DNA of 64,000 nucleotides from Chromatiales bacterium (lineage in GTDB: Bacteria > Pseudomonadota > Gammaproteobacteria > UBA6429): NCBI GenBank assembly GCA_027076405.1, contig JALTJN010000470.1, forward strand, positions 49,096 to 113,095, given 5' to 3'. Shown here piece by piece: positions 1-8,842 of the stretch (position 1 is the first letter of the stretch; each line of letters opens with the position of its first letter). The notes under the pieces are model-generated. The model saw only the letters and a list, made by a program, of their open reading frames with translations, was not told the origin of the DNA and searched no databases. Made by a program: the position numbers and the translations under genes.

Positions 1-2
1 TT

Positions 3-767
3 GGATTCTCAGATTTTGCAGGTTCAGGTATTGTACATTTAGCGGGTGCAACAGCTGCATTAGCCGGTGTTCTTTTACTCGGTGCTCGTAAAGGTAAATA
101 CGGTCCAAATGGTGAAGTCAACGCGATTCCAGGTGCAAACTTACCAATGGCAACATTAGGTACATTCATTTTATGGATGGGTTGGTTCGGCTTTAACGGT
201 GGTTCAGTATTAAAACTGGGCGACATCGCAAACTCAAATGCAGTTGCAATGGTATTCTTAAATACTAATGCTGCGGCAGCGGGTGGTGTTATTGCTGCAT
301 TAATTATTGCACGTATGTTATTTGGTAAAGCAGATTTAACCATGGCATTAAACGGTGCTTTAGCCGGTTTAGTGGCAATTACTGCTGGTCCTGATACGCC
401 TACGCCATTAATGGCAACTATCATTGGTGCTATCGGTGGTGCGTTAGTTGTGTTCTCAATCCTGACTTTAGACAAAATGAAAATTGATGATCCAGTAGGT
501 GCAATCTCTGTTCATGGTGTTGTTGGTATTTGGGGCTTATTAGCCGTGCCTTTGACTAATGATGGCGCAAGCTTCACAGGTCAGATAGTTGGTGCTTTAA
601 CTATCTTCGCTTGGGTATTCGTAGCAAGTTTCATTACCTGGTATGTTATCAAAATGATTATGGGCATCCGTGTTAGTGAAGAAGAAGAGTTCGAAGGAAC
701 TGATCTTTCTGAATGTGGTATGGAAGCTTACCCAGAATTCACAGGTTCACGTGGTTCAGGTCTATAA
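3..767 (+). CDS. amt: Ammonium transporter (Amt family), C-terminal part
   Basis: The reading frame is open from the window edge, so the start lies upstream; about 254 C-terminal residues are visible. They read as an Amt/Rh channel that moves ammonium across the inner membrane. Visible family features are the DFAGSGIVHL segment, a GFNGGS motif, several hydrophobic helices, the SVHGVVGIWG segment with the conserved pore-region histidine, and the cytoplasmic tail ending with DLSECGMEAYPEF, where Amt proteins usually carry DLSEHGEEAY. Amt genes often follow a glnK gene, which would lie outside the window. The gene ends at a strong bidirectional terminator. The family assignment is secure; substrate preference and regulation are not visible. 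Confidence 0.95.
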   Translation, partial: GFSDFAGSGIVHLAGATAALAGVLLLGARKGKYGPNGEVNAIPGANLPMATLGTFILWMGWFGFNGGSVLKLGDIANSNAVAMVFLNTNAAAAGGVIAALIIARMLFGKADLTMALNGALAGLVAITAGPDTPTPLMATIIGAIGGALVVFSILTLDKMKIDDPVGAISVHGVVGIWGLLAVPLTNDGASFTGQIVGALTIFAWVFVASFITWYVIKMIMGIRVSEEEEFEGTDLSECGMEAYPEFTGSRGSGL

Positions 768-800
768 GATTAACTAACCATTAATCTTGTAAAAGATAAA

Positions 801-833
801 AGGCGCTAAGAATATTCTTAGCGCCTTTTTTTA
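801..833. terminator. Bidirectional rho-independent terminator between amt and globin gene
   Basis: A 12-bp perfect inverted repeat (GGCGCTAAGAAT / ATTCTTAGCGCC, 802-825) is followed by a T-run on the plus strand and by TTTTATCTTTT on the minus strand. It lies between the convergent amt and globin genes and can serve both. Confidence 0.9.
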
Positions 834-1253
834 TGAATAAGCCTTAAGCATGATATTGGCAACTTTTTTAAATGCCTGCTCCCATGCAATGAGTTCTTTT
901 TTTGTTAATGTATTATTTGAAGCATGAGTGGCCGTTTCAATGATAGTAGCAATAAATGCATTAAACATGCCTTTTTCAATACCAAGATTTTTATGGTGTT
1001 GACCTAAGGTAAAGAGCTCTTTTTCAAGCTCATCAATGTAGTCAATACCATTGATGACATTGTCAATGGTGGTAAGTAGCGAGGTTTTTTGATTGAGTAA
1101 TTCATCAGGAAAAAGATGGCGAGTTTCCGGGTGATGTTCAAACATCAACTGATAAAAATCATCAATAAATGAATCTGTTCCTTTCTCTGCTTTAATTTTT
1201 GCCCAGCAGCTTTTAACATTTTCATTGTTTTGAGTATTTTCAATATTATTCAT
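831..1253 (-). CDS. Single-domain bacterial globin
   Basis: A 140-residue protein of about one globin domain. The region LGQHHKNLGI (residues 83-92) matches the F-helix pattern, with His87 as the likely proximal haem ligand. FPDELLNQKTSLL fits the CD/E region of bacterial flavohaemoglobin-like globins. No reductase domain follows, so it is a stand-alone globin that would bind O2 or NO in the cytoplasm. It sits 2 bases downstream of a CDGSH-protein gene on the same strand and is likely co-transcribed with it. Exact role (NO detoxification, O2 storage or sensing) cannot be told from sequence. Confidence 0.8.
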   Translation of the reverse strand: MNNIENTQNNENVKSCWAKIKAEKGTDSFIDDFYQLMFEHHPETRHLFPDELLNQKTSLLTTIDNVINGIDYIDELEKELFTLGQHHKNLGIEKGMFNAFIATIIETATHASNNTLTKKELIAWEQAFKKVANIMLKAYS

Positions 1254-1255
1254 AA

Positions 1256-1492
1256 TTAAACTTTATTATGGCTACCATCGCAATAAGGTGGTTTTTTAGT
1301 TTTTTTACAACCACAAAGAGCATAACTCTTGTTCTCTGTCACGGTAAATTTAACCGGTTCAAAGTCTGTGCCCTGATGGGAACCATCACATAAAGGCTGT
1401 TGTTTTGATTTACCGCAAGCACACCAGAAGTAGTCTCCGGGGCTCAGTTCAACGCTATAGGGGAAGTCTTGTGGGCTATCGGGCTTTGACAT
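1256..1492 (-). CDS. CDGSH-type iron-sulfur domain protein
   Basis: A 78-residue protein with two CDGSH motifs: CACGKSKQQPLCDGSH (about residues 24-39) and CGCKKTKKPPYCDGSH near the C terminus. Each motif has the C-x-C-x-n-CDGSH pattern that in mitoNEET-type proteins binds a [2Fe-2S] cluster through three Cys and one His. Tandem CDGSH proteins of this size are common in bacteria. It probably has a redox or cluster-transfer role. It is followed by the globin gene after only 2 bases, which suggests a joint redox-responsive unit, and it is divergent from the fetAB iron-export pair. Confidence 0.9.
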   Translation of the reverse strand: MSKPDSPQDFPYSVELSPGDYFWCACGKSKQQPLCDGSHQGTDFEPVKFTVTENKSYALCGCKKTKKPPYCDGSHNKV

Positions 1493-1568
1493 AATGTCCT
1501 CATATATGAATGTTGGTAGAATGAATAGTTATAGCAGTTGAACCGGATCAAATAAAGACAAATAAAGT

Positions 1569-2165
1569 ATGACAATTTTAGGTTTGGAAAATTTTTCAGT
1601 ATTGGCACTTAAACCGGTAAATTTAGAGGTTAAAGGAGAAATAATATGTTTATCGGGAGCATCCGGTGCGGGGAAGTCGCTTTTTTTACGTGCAATTGCT
1701 GATCTCATTGAGCATGAGGGTGAAGCAAGTTTGGATCAGGTCAAATGTAGCGAGACAAACCCGGTGCAATGGCGAAAATGGGTCGGATTTTTACCGGCTG
1801 AAAGTGCATGGTGGGATGACAAAATTGGTGATCACTTTAATAAAAAAAATAATCAATATTTACAGCAACTCAATTTACCCGAAGAAAGCATGAACTGGGA
1901 CGTATCGCGTTGTTCAACCGGTGAAAAACAACGGTTAGCGATTGCGCGCTTATTAGAACAGCAGCCAAAAGCTTTATTATTAGATGAACCTACTGCCAGT
2001 CTGGATCCTGTAAGCGTAAAAGCGGTTGAGGCACTCATAATGAATTATTCAAAAACTTTTAATGCACCGGTTATCTGGGTCAGTCATGATCAGCTACAAA
2101 TCAAACGGCTAGCAAAGCAACGTTTTACTATAGCGAATAATGAAATCACCGAGGTAACCGTATGA
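1569..2165 (+). CDS. fetA: ABC transporter ATPase, FetA-type (iron export)
   Basis: A 198-residue ABC ATPase. Walker A is GASGAGKS (30-37), the signature is STGEKQRLAIARL (about 116-128), Walker B is ALLLDEPTASLDP (about 136-148) and the switch histidine is in WVSHD. The short length and the partner gene identify the YbbL/FetA family. In E. coli FetAB exports iron and helps resist oxidative stress. The stop overlaps the start of fetB by 4 bases (ATGA), so translation is coupled. An adjacent divergent iron-sulfur protein gene fits an iron theme, but substrate is inferred from homology. Confidence 0.88.
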   Translation: MTILGLENFSVLALKPVNLEVKGEIICLSGASGAGKSLFLRAIADLIEHEGEASLDQVKCSETNPVQWRKWVGFLPAESAWWDDKIGDHFNKKNNQYLQQLNLPEESMNWDVSRCSTGEKQRLAIARLLEQQPKALLLDEPTASLDPVSVKAVEALIMNYSKTFNAPVIWVSHDQLQIKRLAKQRFTIANNEITEVTV

Positions 2166-2953
2166 ATGTCATCTCATTATCAAGTTTTGATTTATCTATG
2201 GCAGCCTTACTCATTGTTATGCTGGCAGTATTATCGATATTGTTAAAGCTAGAGCTGGCGACACGGTTAATTATTGCTGCCATTAGAACCGTTGTTCAGC
2301 TTTTATTGATTGGCTTAGTGTTAAAAGAATTATTTGCACAGGTTGATCTTGTGTGGGTAACTCTTTTGTTTTTGATTATGCTGTTGATTGCTGGTCGGGA
2401 AGTCATGGCGCGGCAACAACGCCGCTTTGGTGGATTATGGGGTTATGGTTTAGGCACATTTTCCATGTTTATTTCCTCCTTCACATTAACGGTCTATGCG
2501 TTAATTGTCGTGATCGGTACAGAACCCTGGTACACACCGCAATATGCCATTCCGCTATTAGGTATGATGTTAGGAAACACAATGACCGGTGTTGCACTGG
2601 CACTAGACAAACTGACAACGCATGCATGGCAGCAACGTAATGAAATTGAAGCGCGCCTGATATTAGGACAAAATTGGAAAATAGCCATTGCTGATATAAC
2701 CAGAGACAGTGTTCGTGTTGGTATGATGCCAATGATCAATGCGATGGCTGCAGCAGGGATTGTGAGTTTGCCGGGTATGATGACAGGACAAATATTATCA
2801 GGTACAGAACCCATGGAAGCGGTTAAATACCAGATTTTAATTATGTTTCTGATTACTGCAGGAACCGGTTTTTCGACTATGTTGGCGACATGGGTTGGTG
2901 CGCGGCATTTATTTGATGACAGGCAGCGTCTGCGGTTAGAGCGTTTAAGCTAA
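2162..2953 (+). CDS. fetB: ABC transporter permease, FetB-type (iron export)
   Basis: A 263-residue membrane protein of the UPF0014/FetB (YbbM) family with about seven hydrophobic segments. Conserved family segments seen are AIRTVVQLLLIGLVL near residues 38-52, PLLGMMLGNTMTGVALALD (about 130-148) and VSLPGMMTGQILSGTEP (about 201-217). The loop around MINAMAAAGIVSLPGMMTG is the most conserved part of the family. Together with the upstream ATPase it forms a half-transporter pair that would export iron. It overlaps fetA by 4 bases. Confidence 0.9.
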   Translation: MNVISLSSFDLSMAALLIVMLAVLSILLKLELATRLIIAAIRTVVQLLLIGLVLKELFAQVDLVWVTLLFLIMLLIAGREVMARQQRRFGGLWGYGLGTFSMFISSFTLTVYALIVVIGTEPWYTPQYAIPLLGMMLGNTMTGVALALDKLTTHAWQQRNEIEARLILGQNWKIAIADITRDSVRVGMMPMINAMAAAGIVSLPGMMTGQILSGTEPMEAVKYQILIMFLITAGTGFSTMLATWVGARHLFDDRQRLRLERLS

Positions 2954-2965
2954 AGGGTTAGTTTT

Positions 2966-3421
2966 ATGAACGTAAATAGATTTTTAATATTTGTCTTTGT
3001 GATATTGCAAATGGCGTCTCCTGTTTTTGCAGCAACGGTTTATAAATGGATTGATGGCGATGGGCAAATTCATTATGAAAGTAAACCGCAACATAAAAAT
3101 GCAAAAAAACTTAAATTAAAAGATCGATATATTGATTCGGATAATAAAGCAGTTAAATCAAACCTAGATGAAGATAAGCAAAAAAAAGACGATATTGATT
3201 CAGAACACAAATCAATAAACGAAGTAAAAATAATTAAGCAGGAACAAAAAGAATTAAAAATTACACGTTGTCATGCAGCAAAAGCGCAATTACAACGGGC
3301 GATAAATTCAAAAGCATTGTATGATCTTGACGAGAAAGATAATCGTATTTTATTGCGTAAAAAACAGTATGTGCTTGCAATGAAGCAGGCAAGAGCAAGA
3401 GTAAAAAAATGGTGTCATTAG
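2966..3421 (+). CDS. DUF4124-type exported protein
   Basis: A 151-residue protein with a signal peptide (residues 1-22, ending VFA-ATV), then a DUF4124-like segment: TVYKWIDGDGQIHYESKP. This Y-x-W-x-D-x-x-G-x-x-H-Y pattern is typical of small periplasmic proteins in gammaproteobacteria whose function is not established. The remainder is highly charged, Lys-rich and probably helical, ending in a region with two Cys (C-H near 103 and 150). It lies 12 bases after fetB, possibly in the same transcript. Confidence 0.75.
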   Translation: MNVNRFLIFVFVILQMASPVFAATVYKWIDGDGQIHYESKPQHKNAKKLKLKDRYIDSDNKAVKSNLDEDKQKKDDIDSEHKSINEVKIIKQEQKELKITRCHAAKAQLQRAINSKALYDLDEKDNRILLRKKQYVLAMKQARARVKKWCH

Positions 3422-3499
3422 TATATCATTCTTTTTAACATTGCCGGGATAAAAATTATTTAGCACTAATTGTGCAAGTTTTAACAAGAGGTTTTTAAA

Positions 3500-3784
3500 G
3501 TGGATCAAATTTTAGTAGAAAAAAATGTATCTTCAATGAAGATGGAAGTCATGGGTGTGTTTGACTGGGCAACATGGGAAAAAGAAGTGTCAGAATTTCC
3601 ATGGGAATATAAAATGACCGAGTCGTGTTATATCGTTGAAGGTGAAGCTATTGTGACGCCTGAAGGTGGTGAACCCGTCACAATAGAGCGTGGCGATTAT
3701 GTAATTTTTCCTAAAGGTATGAAATGCACTTGGAAAATTACCGATGCAATTGAAAAATACTATAATTTTAGTGATGTTGATTAG
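3500..3784 (+). CDS. Small cupin-domain protein (DUF861-like)
   Basis: A 94-residue single cupin. The segments YIVEGEAIVTPEGGEPVTIERGD and YVIFPKGMKCTWKI match the two cupin motifs of the DUF861/cupin_3 group. The enzyme activity is unknown; some relatives act on ureidoglycine, most are uncharacterised. The start is GTG at 3500, supported by AAGAGG at 3485-3490. The canonical metal-binding histidines of motif 1 are not evident, so metal binding is uncertain. Confidence 0.8.
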   Translation: MDQILVEKNVSSMKMEVMGVFDWATWEKEVSEFPWEYKMTESCYIVEGEAIVTPEGGEPVTIERGDYVIFPKGMKCTWKITDAIEKYYNFSDVD

Positions 3785-3835
3785 GATAAAGAAGAGCGAT
3801 CTTGATTACTAAAAGATTTAATGCCTCCGATATTA

Positions 3836-4519
3836 TTATCTTTTTAAAATAGCAATCCAGCGCCATAAATTTAACAGGCTTGCCAGTGAGCCTGCTAAAT
3901 AAGTTAAAGCCGCTGCACGTAAAATTCTGCGTACTTTAGGAATATCTTCCGCTTCAATGTATCCCGATTCTAAAATGGGTAATGCTTTGTTAAAGCTGGC
4001 ATCTGTTTCTACCGGTAAGGTAACAAGGTGAACAATGCTGGCCATGAACATGGAGCTGATTCCAATAAAAAATAACACTCCACCCAGCGCAGGTGCACGT
4101 GTTAATGCGGTGACTAGTGGCATCACCATTATTGCAGCAACGCCGAATTTTTGCACTGTGTTAGCAAATATCGCTAAACGTCCACGCCAGGCTAATAGAG
4201 GTTCATTGCGATTGTCTTGAATGGCATGGCCAACTTCATGCGCAGCCACTGCTATTGCAGTAAGTGATTTATTATCGAAGTTGTCAGGAGATAAGCGAAC
4301 AACTTTATCGGTAGGATCATAGTGATCGGAATTGGGTTCTGTTTTTTCAACTTTTACATCCGGCATACCAAACCGATCCAGTAAATGCCGGGCAAGCTCT
4401 CCGCCTGTTCCCTGTAAACGCTCTAGTGGTTTTGCATAACGACGAAAAGTATATTGTGCCCACCACTGTGGTCCAAATAAAAGAGTAAGGATTAACAAAA
4501 GTATAATAATAAAATACAT
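3836..4519 (-). CDS. YugP-type neutral zinc metallopeptidase, membrane-bound
   Basis: A 227-residue protein with an N-terminal membrane helix (1-17), the zinc-protease motif HEVGH at residues 94-98 followed by AIQD, and further hydrophobic helices at about 118-165 and at the C terminus. The layout and the segments SPDNFDNKSLTAIAVAAHE and ALPILESGYI match the YugP/DUF2268-unrelated family of putative membrane zinc peptidases found across bacteria. The substrate is unknown. It is the last gene of a long minus-strand run. Confidence 0.88.
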   Translation of the reverse strand: MYFIIILLLILTLLFGPQWWAQYTFRRYAKPLERLQGTGGELARHLLDRFGMPDVKVEKTEPNSDHYDPTDKVVRLSPDNFDNKSLTAIAVAAHEVGHAIQDNRNEPLLAWRGRLAIFANTVQKFGVAAIMVMPLVTALTRAPALGGVLFFIGISSMFMASIVHLVTLPVETDASFNKALPILESGYIEAEDIPKVRRILRAAALTYLAGSLASLLNLWRWIAILKR

Positions 4520-4544
4520 GAAATATTAGATGGTATAAATTATC

Positions 4545-4919
4545 TTAAGGCGTTAGCCATTGACGGGCATCGGATAAAGTAGCAAATAATTTTTTTTGTG
4601 GGCCATGAATGTCGACTAGTGTTTTATTAATGTAATTTTCTATTAATATTTGCAATGATGGATTAGAATTAATTAAAGCCACTTTGATATTTTTATTATA
4701 TTGATAATCTTTAGTTTCGAAGATCTTTGTTATTTCGACATCGGTATCACTAACATTAACTGCGCTAATATGATTAAAATCAGAAAGAATATATTTGCTT
4801 TTTTTATACTTGGCATTTCCAACTAATGCACTATTTGATTTAATGATATCGTCTGAAGTTAGTTCGCCGCTATAAGTAACAAGGACACCTTTATCTTCCC
4901 ATTGATGTTTGAATGACAT
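4545..4919 (-). CDS. Hypothetical protein, SpoIIAA/STAS-like fold suspected
   Basis: A 124-residue cytoplasmic protein with no recognised name. The layout is a first beta hairpin (GVLVTYSGELTSDDI), a helix, a strand with KYILSDFNHI, a central segment and a C-terminal LFATLSDARQWLT motif. That ending, hydrophobic-x-x-x-x-DAR-x-W-hydrophobic, is typical of SpoIIAA-like small proteins and recurs in the 127-residue protein at 36483-36866. Function is not known. The gene is 17 bases downstream of the SPOR-domain gene. Confidence 0.55.
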   Translation of the reverse strand: MSFKHQWEDKGVLVTYSGELTSDDIIKSNSALVGNAKYKKSKYILSDFNHISAVNVSDTDVEITKIFETKDYQYNKNIKVALINSNPSLQILIENYINKTLVDIHGPQKKLFATLSDARQWLTP

Positions 4920-4936
4920 AGCTAAATCTGATGCTT

Positions 4937-5518
4937 TTAACTTTTATTTTTAACGACGATGGAGGCTATCCCTAAAGCTCTTAAACGTCTGCGAGTGTTA
5001 TTTAATATTTTAATATTATTCATTGGGCCAATTCGTACGCGATGCCAGGTATCGGTATCATTTATTCTTACTTTTTGTATGCTGGCTTCAATACCTTGTA
5101 AGGCAAGACGGGCTTTTAATTTATCGGCCTCTTCAAATTTCTTGAATGAGCCGGCCTGAAGAATATATTGATGATGAACAGTGGACGTTGTGTTTTTACT
5201 GTCCGTGTTGATTAACTCTTGTTCGGGTATCGCAACCTCTAGCTCGGGCAGGATTGTATAAAAATCAAATTTTGGTTTGTTAGTGACGGGAGGTTTCGGC
5301 GGTATTTGTGTCTGTTTCTTTTTAACACCACGGGCTTCATTTTTTTCCTGAAAAACTTTAGTGACGGTTTCAGTAATGGCAATTTTACCGCTGCTATTGT
5401 CTTTTATATAGACAAGCAGCGCGACAAACAAGCCTATAGTCAGACCGGCAAACATCCATATCCAGCCGGGTATTGGTTTGGCTTCTTTGTGCTGGCTTTT
5501 TGCGTAATCTCTAGGCAT
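4937..5518 (-). CDS. SPOR-domain cell-envelope protein (FtsN-like)
   Basis: A 193-residue bitopic membrane protein: a short cytoplasmic tail starting MPRDYAKSQ, a transmembrane helix at about 19-38, a Lys/Pro-rich linker and a C-terminal SPOR domain (about 113-192) beginning YILQAGSFKKFEEADKL. SPOR domains bind denuded peptidoglycan glycan at the division septum. In several gammaproteobacteria a gene of this type directly follows argS (with priA near), which is the order seen here. It is shorter than E. coli FtsN (319 residues). An FtsN-like division role is likely, but orthology is not proved. Confidence 0.85.
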   Translation of the reverse strand: MPRDYAKSQHKEAKPIPGWIWMFAGLTIGLFVALLVYIKDNSSGKIAITETVTKVFQEKNEARGVKKKQTQIPPKPPVTNKPKFDFYTILPELEVAIPEQELINTDSKNTTSTVHHQYILQAGSFKKFEEADKLKARLALQGIEASIQKVRINDTDTWHRVRIGPMNNIKILNNTRRRLRALGIASIVVKNKS

Positions 5519-5560
5519 TTTCGTTTTCTTTTAATTTATAGATTGATGGTGGTTAATCGA

Positions 5561-7330
5561 TTACATTTTCTCTGGTGCGGACACACCTAGCAAGCCTAAA
5601 CCATTTTGTAGCACTTGTTTGGTTGCACTGATTAACGCCAGACGTGAATCGCGAATGCTGGCATCGTCAACAATAAACTGATGGGCATTGTAATATGTGT
5701 GTAAATCGTTGGCTAAGTCACGTAAGTAATGTGCAAGTTGATGTGGCTCATGATTCAAGGCGGCTGTTTCAACAAGTTCGGCAAACTTGGACAAGGTTGT
5801 CATTAATGCTTGCTCATGTTTTTCGTTAAGTTTATCCAGATTAGCTAAGCCGTTATCCTGATTGTAAGCAAACCCTTTTTCATCTAACTGACGCAGCACG
5901 CTACAAACACGGGCATGGGCATATTGAATGTAATACATCGGGTTTTCGTTTGATTTTGATTTTGCTAATTCCAAATCAAAATCAAGGTGCTGTTCACACT
6001 TACGCATAACATAAAAGAAACGCGCTGCATCACTCCCCACTTCTTTACGTAACTGACGCAAGGTGACAAATTCACCGGAGCGGGTCGACATTTGCATTTT
6101 TTCTTTACCGCGATAAAGAATGGCAAACTGAACCAGCAAGACATGCAGTTTTTCAGGGTTATCGCCAACGGCTTCCATTGCCGCCTTTACCCGGGGAACA
6201 TAACCGTGATGATCGGCACCCCAAACATCAATGACCTGATCGTAACCGCGTTCAAGTTTATTCATGTGGTAAGCAACATCAGAGGCAAAGTAAGTGGACT
6301 GTCCATTGGCGCGAACGAGGACACGATCTTTTTCATCACCAAATTCAGTAGACTTAAACCAAATAGCCCCTTCACGTTCTTCGGCATGACCTGATTTTAC
6401 TAAACGCTCAACAGCAGCTGTAACCAGGCCCTTGTCGGTTAAGCTGCGCTCAGAAAACCATTCTTCGTAGACAACACCGAAGTGAGCTAAGTCGTCACGA
6501 ATATCATCAATGATGTAATTTAAACCAGTATCAAAAATAAAGCGGTAGTTTTCAGCGCCTAAAGACTCTTTCGCCTGAACGATAACGGCGTCAATAAATG
6601 TCTCTTTATCACCACCGTCACATTCATCAGCGGGTAAATCTTTAGCAATTTCACTCCATTGCTGTTGAAATTTATCGGCATTATTACGATGTAAGTGTGC
6701 CGCTATGTCCCACACATAATCACCTTTATAGCCATTGACCGGAAAATAGTCAGGATCGGGTAATGCACCACAAAGGCTGAGGTAGCGAATCCAGACACTG
6801 GCGCAGAGAATATCCATTTGGCGACCTGCATCATTGACGTAATATTCACGGTGCACGTCAAAACCGGCGGCAGCGAGCAAATCTGCAACGGCGGCGCCAT
6901 AGGCGGCACCTCGGCCGTGACCGACATGGAGAGGACCGGTTGGATTAGCAGAAACAAACTCAACCTGAACGCGTTTACCGCGGCCAATGGTTGAGTGACC
7001 ATAGGCTTCACCGGCATCAAGAATAGCGGGGATAACGGTGGTTAGGGTTTTTGCATTCATGAAGAAATTAATAAAACCGGGGCCGGCGATTTCGACTTTA
7101 TCAATATCGGTATTTTCAGGTAAAGCAGCAACAATTTTATCAGCCAGATCACGCGGTTTTTGTTTTGCAGGTTTGGCCAGCATCATTGCCAGGTTTGAGG
7201 CAAAGTCACCATGACTCGGATCACGGGTATGTTCGATATTGATTTTAACGCTGATATCGTCGGCTAAAACACCATCTTTTTTTAATGTTTCTACGACGTT
7301 TTTGAGTAATACGGTGAGTGCTGCTTTCAT
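5561..7330 (-). CDS. argS: Arginyl-tRNA synthetase
   Basis: A 589-residue class I aminoacyl-tRNA synthetase, of usual ArgRS length. It charges tRNA-Arg with arginine in the cytoplasm. Visible are the N-terminal additional domain (1-110), the HIGH-type motif HVGH (135-138) within [17 protein letters not shown], the catalytic segment [11 protein letters not shown], the KMSK-equivalent [11 protein letters not shown] and a C-terminal helical anticodon-binding domain ending LGVSAPEKM. The usual KMSK lysine is replaced, as in many ArgRS. It is the first gene of a short unit with the SPOR-domain gene. Confidence 0.98.
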   Translation of the reverse strand: MKAALTVLLKNVVETLKKDGVLADDISVKINIEHTRDPSHGDFASNLAMMLAKPAKQKPRDLADKIVAALPENTDIDKVEIAGPGFINFFMNAKTLTTVIPAILDAGEAYGHSTIGRGKRVQVEFVSANPTGPLHVGHGRGAAYGAAVADLLAAAGFDVHREYYVNDAGRQMDILCASVWIRYLSLCGALPDPDYFPVNGYKGDYVWDIAAHLHRNNADKFQQQWSEIAKDLPADECDGGDKETFIDAVIVQAKESLGAENYRFIFDTGLNYIIDDIRDDLAHFGVVYEEWFSERSLTDKGLVTAAVERLVKSGHAEEREGAIWFKSTEFGDEKDRVLVRANGQSTYFASDVAYHMNKLERGYDQVIDVWGADHHGYVPRVKAAMEAVGDNPEKLHVLLVQFAILYRGKEKMQMSTRSGEFVTLRQLRKEVGSDAARFFYVMRKCEQHLDFDLELAKSKSNENPMYYIQYAHARVCSVLRQLDEKGFAYNQDNGLANLDKLNEKHEQALMTTLSKFAELVETAALNHEPHQLAHYLRDLANDLHTYYNAHQFIVDDASIRDSRLALISATKQVLQNGLGLLGVSAPEKM

Positions 7331-7451
7331 GATTGAGATAAATAACCTGAGTTTTACGGATAATTAAAACTCAGATTATATCATTACAAAGACGGGCGTA
7401 CCTTGATATTTATACTGGAAAATTTATTCAGAAAAATTTATTCAGGATCAT

Positions 7452-8801
7452 TTATTTAGAAAAGTAGGCCTCAATCGTTTTTATTTTTTCTCGTGGCACG
7501 ATCATCGAAAATTTACCACCACTGACCTTTTTTTGTAAATAAAGGTTTTTTTCATCCAGTTTTATTAACTGCCCCTTACGCTCATGACCTTGTTTAGTGA
7601 TGACACGAACATAATCACTGATGTGGTTTTTAGCTTGCCGCAAGCGAATAGGGTGATATTTTGCCGGTGCTTTAACGTACTTTTTAGGTGTTTCAATTTT
7701 AACCGGTGCTTTGACCGGCTCGCCACGTAGCAAAGAATTAAAATCCAGACTCCTTGCCCGTTGCTGTTCAAAATCAGCGGCAAATTTAGCTGGGGGCAAC
7801 TTAAAACTGAGATCCTCAACTAAAAGGCCATTGATTTTTAGATTAACATTAAGGTCTTCTAAAACCTTTTCCATTGGTGTCATGCTCAACATAAGAGGAT
7901 TAAAGTCTTCTTTGGGTTCTATTGTCAGCGTGACAATATCCGGCTTGAGTAAAAAATCTTTATACGCACCACGTAAACCTTTGCCCGGTGCAAAACCCCA
8001 TGTCATAAAAAAATATTTATCAGACTGGGCAACTTCAGCATTAATGAAATCTTCTTTTTTCATATTACTGAGTGCAGCACAATATTTTACTAAACGTGGA
8101 CTGTAGGTTTGATCTTTATAGCTGATTTTAGCTTTAGCCAGTTTTGGCATTTTACCCTGCATCATTTTATCAGAAGACAAGCTGCTAACATCTGCAATAT
8201 GAATGCTAGCTGTAATATCGCCCATTTGTTTTGTGCTGGCAGACAGGTTGAAGACGAGAGTTTTCTCCTCTTCATTAAAATTATATGCAAAACGAAGGTG
8301 AGATTTTAAACGGCTATACCCCATTTCTTTATAATCAGCCGGGCCAAACAAACTTTTACCCGCGCATATTTTACGTTCTGAGGCATAGATTGGTTGCATG
8401 CGTTTTACCAGACGATCCAGCCATTGCGCCGTTTCACCATGTAAATCCAGATAAAAATTATCAATTGAAATACCAAGATGATCCGGTAGCTCACCCTGAT
8501 TAAGTTGAGCCGGACCCCGCATCATATAAGCATATCCGGGTGTTTCAAAAGTGATATCACCAAGAGTTAGTGTTTCTGGCAAGAAGCCGGCAGAGATGCG
8601 TACATTTTTTAATTCAACATTACCGGAAATTATCGAGGTTGATAAATCGCTGTATTTAATTTGTACCAGTGGTGATAGAGACCGCAGAGTACTATCAATA
8701 TTTGTTTTAAATTGATGATGTACATAGCCGGTAATCCCCGCTGCAAGTGCAAGTAACGCCAGCAAAGCAGCGATTAGGATATTTCTAATGTGTCGTGGCA
8801 C
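7452..8801 (-). CDS. Membrane-anchored envelope protein with LSm-like C-terminal domain
   Basis: A 449-residue protein that I do not recognise by name. A single membrane helix (about 7-28) is followed by a large extracytoplasmic region that starts with a DUF945/AsmA-like pattern (IKYSDLSTSIISGNVELKNVRI). The last 60 residues, YVRVITKQGHERKGQLIKL to the end, look like a small Sm/SH3-like barrel: a V-x-V-x-x-x-x-G-x-x-x-x-G pattern then KTIEAYF. It lies 42 bases downstream of the SPFH gene on the same strand, so the two are likely co-expressed and may act together at the membrane. Confidence 0.6.
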   Translation of the reverse strand: MPRHIRNILIAALLALLALAAGITGYVHHQFKTNIDSTLRSLSPLVQIKYSDLSTSIISGNVELKNVRISAGFLPETLTLGDITFETPGYAYMMRGPAQLNQGELPDHLGISIDNFYLDLHGETAQWLDRLVKRMQPIYASERKICAGKSLFGPADYKEMGYSRLKSHLRFAYNFNEEEKTLVFNLSASTKQMGDITASIHIADVSSLSSDKMMQGKMPKLAKAKISYKDQTYSPRLVKYCAALSNMKKEDFINAEVAQSDKYFFMTWGFAPGKGLRGAYKDFLLKPDIVTLTIEPKEDFNPLMLSMTPMEKVLEDLNVNLKINGLLVEDLSFKLPPAKFAADFEQQRARSLDFNSLLRGEPVKAPVKIETPKKYVKAPAKYHPIRLRQAKNHISDYVRVITKQGHERKGQLIKLDEKNLYLQKKVSGGKFSMIVPREKIKTIEAYFSK

Positions 8802-8842
8802 GATGATGATTCCTCAAATAATTTTTGTTCTACGCTAAAAAA

